Shown: in pieces, positions 32,455-32,581 of the stretch
Layout of the letters: every line of letters starts with the position of its first letter
Numbering within the stretch: the first letter of the stretch is position 1
NCBI RefSeq assembly: GCF_023276435.1
Contig: NZ_JALLPO010000070.1
Coordinates: 1 to 32,581, forward strand
Direction of reading: 5' to 3'
DNA from: Sphaerisporangium perillae
Lineage (GTDB): Bacteria > Actinomycetota > Actinomycetes > Streptosporangiales > Streptosporangiaceae
DNA: 32,581 bases
Made by a program: the position numbers and the translations under genes
Notes under the pieces: generated by a model
The model's input: only the letters and a program-made list of their open reading frames with translations
The model's database searches: none
What the model was told of the DNA's origin: nothing

Positions 32455-32581
32455 TCACCTGGCGATGCCCTGGCTGTCCTTTCCGTCGCCGTCCCAGTCA
32501 CCGATGACCGGCAGCTCTCCGCTCCCGTTGCCGTAGCCGATCGACATCGTGGTCTCGGTGGCCGAGGTCACCGGACTGGTC
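32455..32581 (-). CDS. C-terminal end of a GDWDGDGK-repeat protein (partial, right edge)
   Basis: The minus strand from the edge reads TSATETTMSIGYGNGSGELP, VIGDWDGDGKDSQGIAR and stops at TGA (32455-32457). The GDWDGDGKD block is the calcium-binding-like FG-GAP/VCBS-type repeat seen in many secreted actinomycete proteins, where several copies form a beta-propeller-like tail. Only about 41 residues are visible, so the catalytic or binding part is unknown. It is convergent with the dipeptidase gene across a shared terminator. Confidence 0.6.
   Translation of the reverse strand, partial: TSPVTSATETTMSIGYGNGSGELPVIGDWDGDGKDSQGIAR

Overview
This is high-GC DNA (third codon positions almost always G or C) with GTG/TTG starts and actinobacterial families: a DUF6879-like and DUF6082-like pair, a free-standing HATPase, an AfsR/SARP-type regulator and a CBM2 glycosidase. 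It most resembles a filamentous actinomycete, perhaps of the Streptosporangiales; that placement is a guess from family content, not a computed result. I saw no tRNA, rRNA, CRISPR array or intact insertion sequence.

Left part (1-7800), a gene graveyard. It holds the 5' part of a DHA2-type MFS exporter running off the left edge, and remnants of a UvrD-type helicase, an HATPase, a small protein and RtcB. It also holds small lower-GC genes (a HEAT-like protein, a frameshifted secreted protein, a 67-residue protein), two HutC/GntR-type proteins in tandem (one without its DNA-binding domain), and an intact HATPase/small-protein pair behind a long leader hairpin. Further right are a DUF6082-like membrane protein and a frameshifted DUF6879-like gene. 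A mosaic of CBM2 and MFS fragments lies behind that gene; its MFS part repeats the left edge exactly over 244 bp. A MerR regulator and a threefold 30-bp repeat close the part.

Middle part (8366-23176), carbohydrate use. A secreted clan GH-A glycosidase (FnIII + CBM2) has a perfect 13-bp palindrome upstream. Next to it is a full L-rhamnose regulon. The minus-strand operon encodes an ABC importer (ATPase, two permeases, lipoprotein), then mutarotase, isomerase and a bifunctional aldolase/dehydrogenase. The divergent plus-strand operon encodes a LacI regulator and rhamnulokinase, followed by a Gfo/Idh/MocA oxidoreductase. Two copies of ACGTTTTAATG flank the divergent promoter region. A nested stem-loop separates the binding-protein gene from the catabolic genes.

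Right part (23302-32581), housekeeping-like genes: HypF without other hyp genes in view, a PlsC-type acyltransferase divergent from an alpha/beta hydrolase, a small membrane protein, a ~1070-residue SARP-NB-ARC-TPR regulator, a VanX-type D-Ala-D-Ala dipeptidase, a strong terminator hairpin, and the C-terminal end of a GDWDGDGK-repeat protein entering from the right edge.

No wholly new system is proven. The best leads are the UTRA-only/GntR/leader-hairpin/HATPase/small-protein module, whose last two genes recur as a decayed copy nearby, and the mosaic pseudogene.
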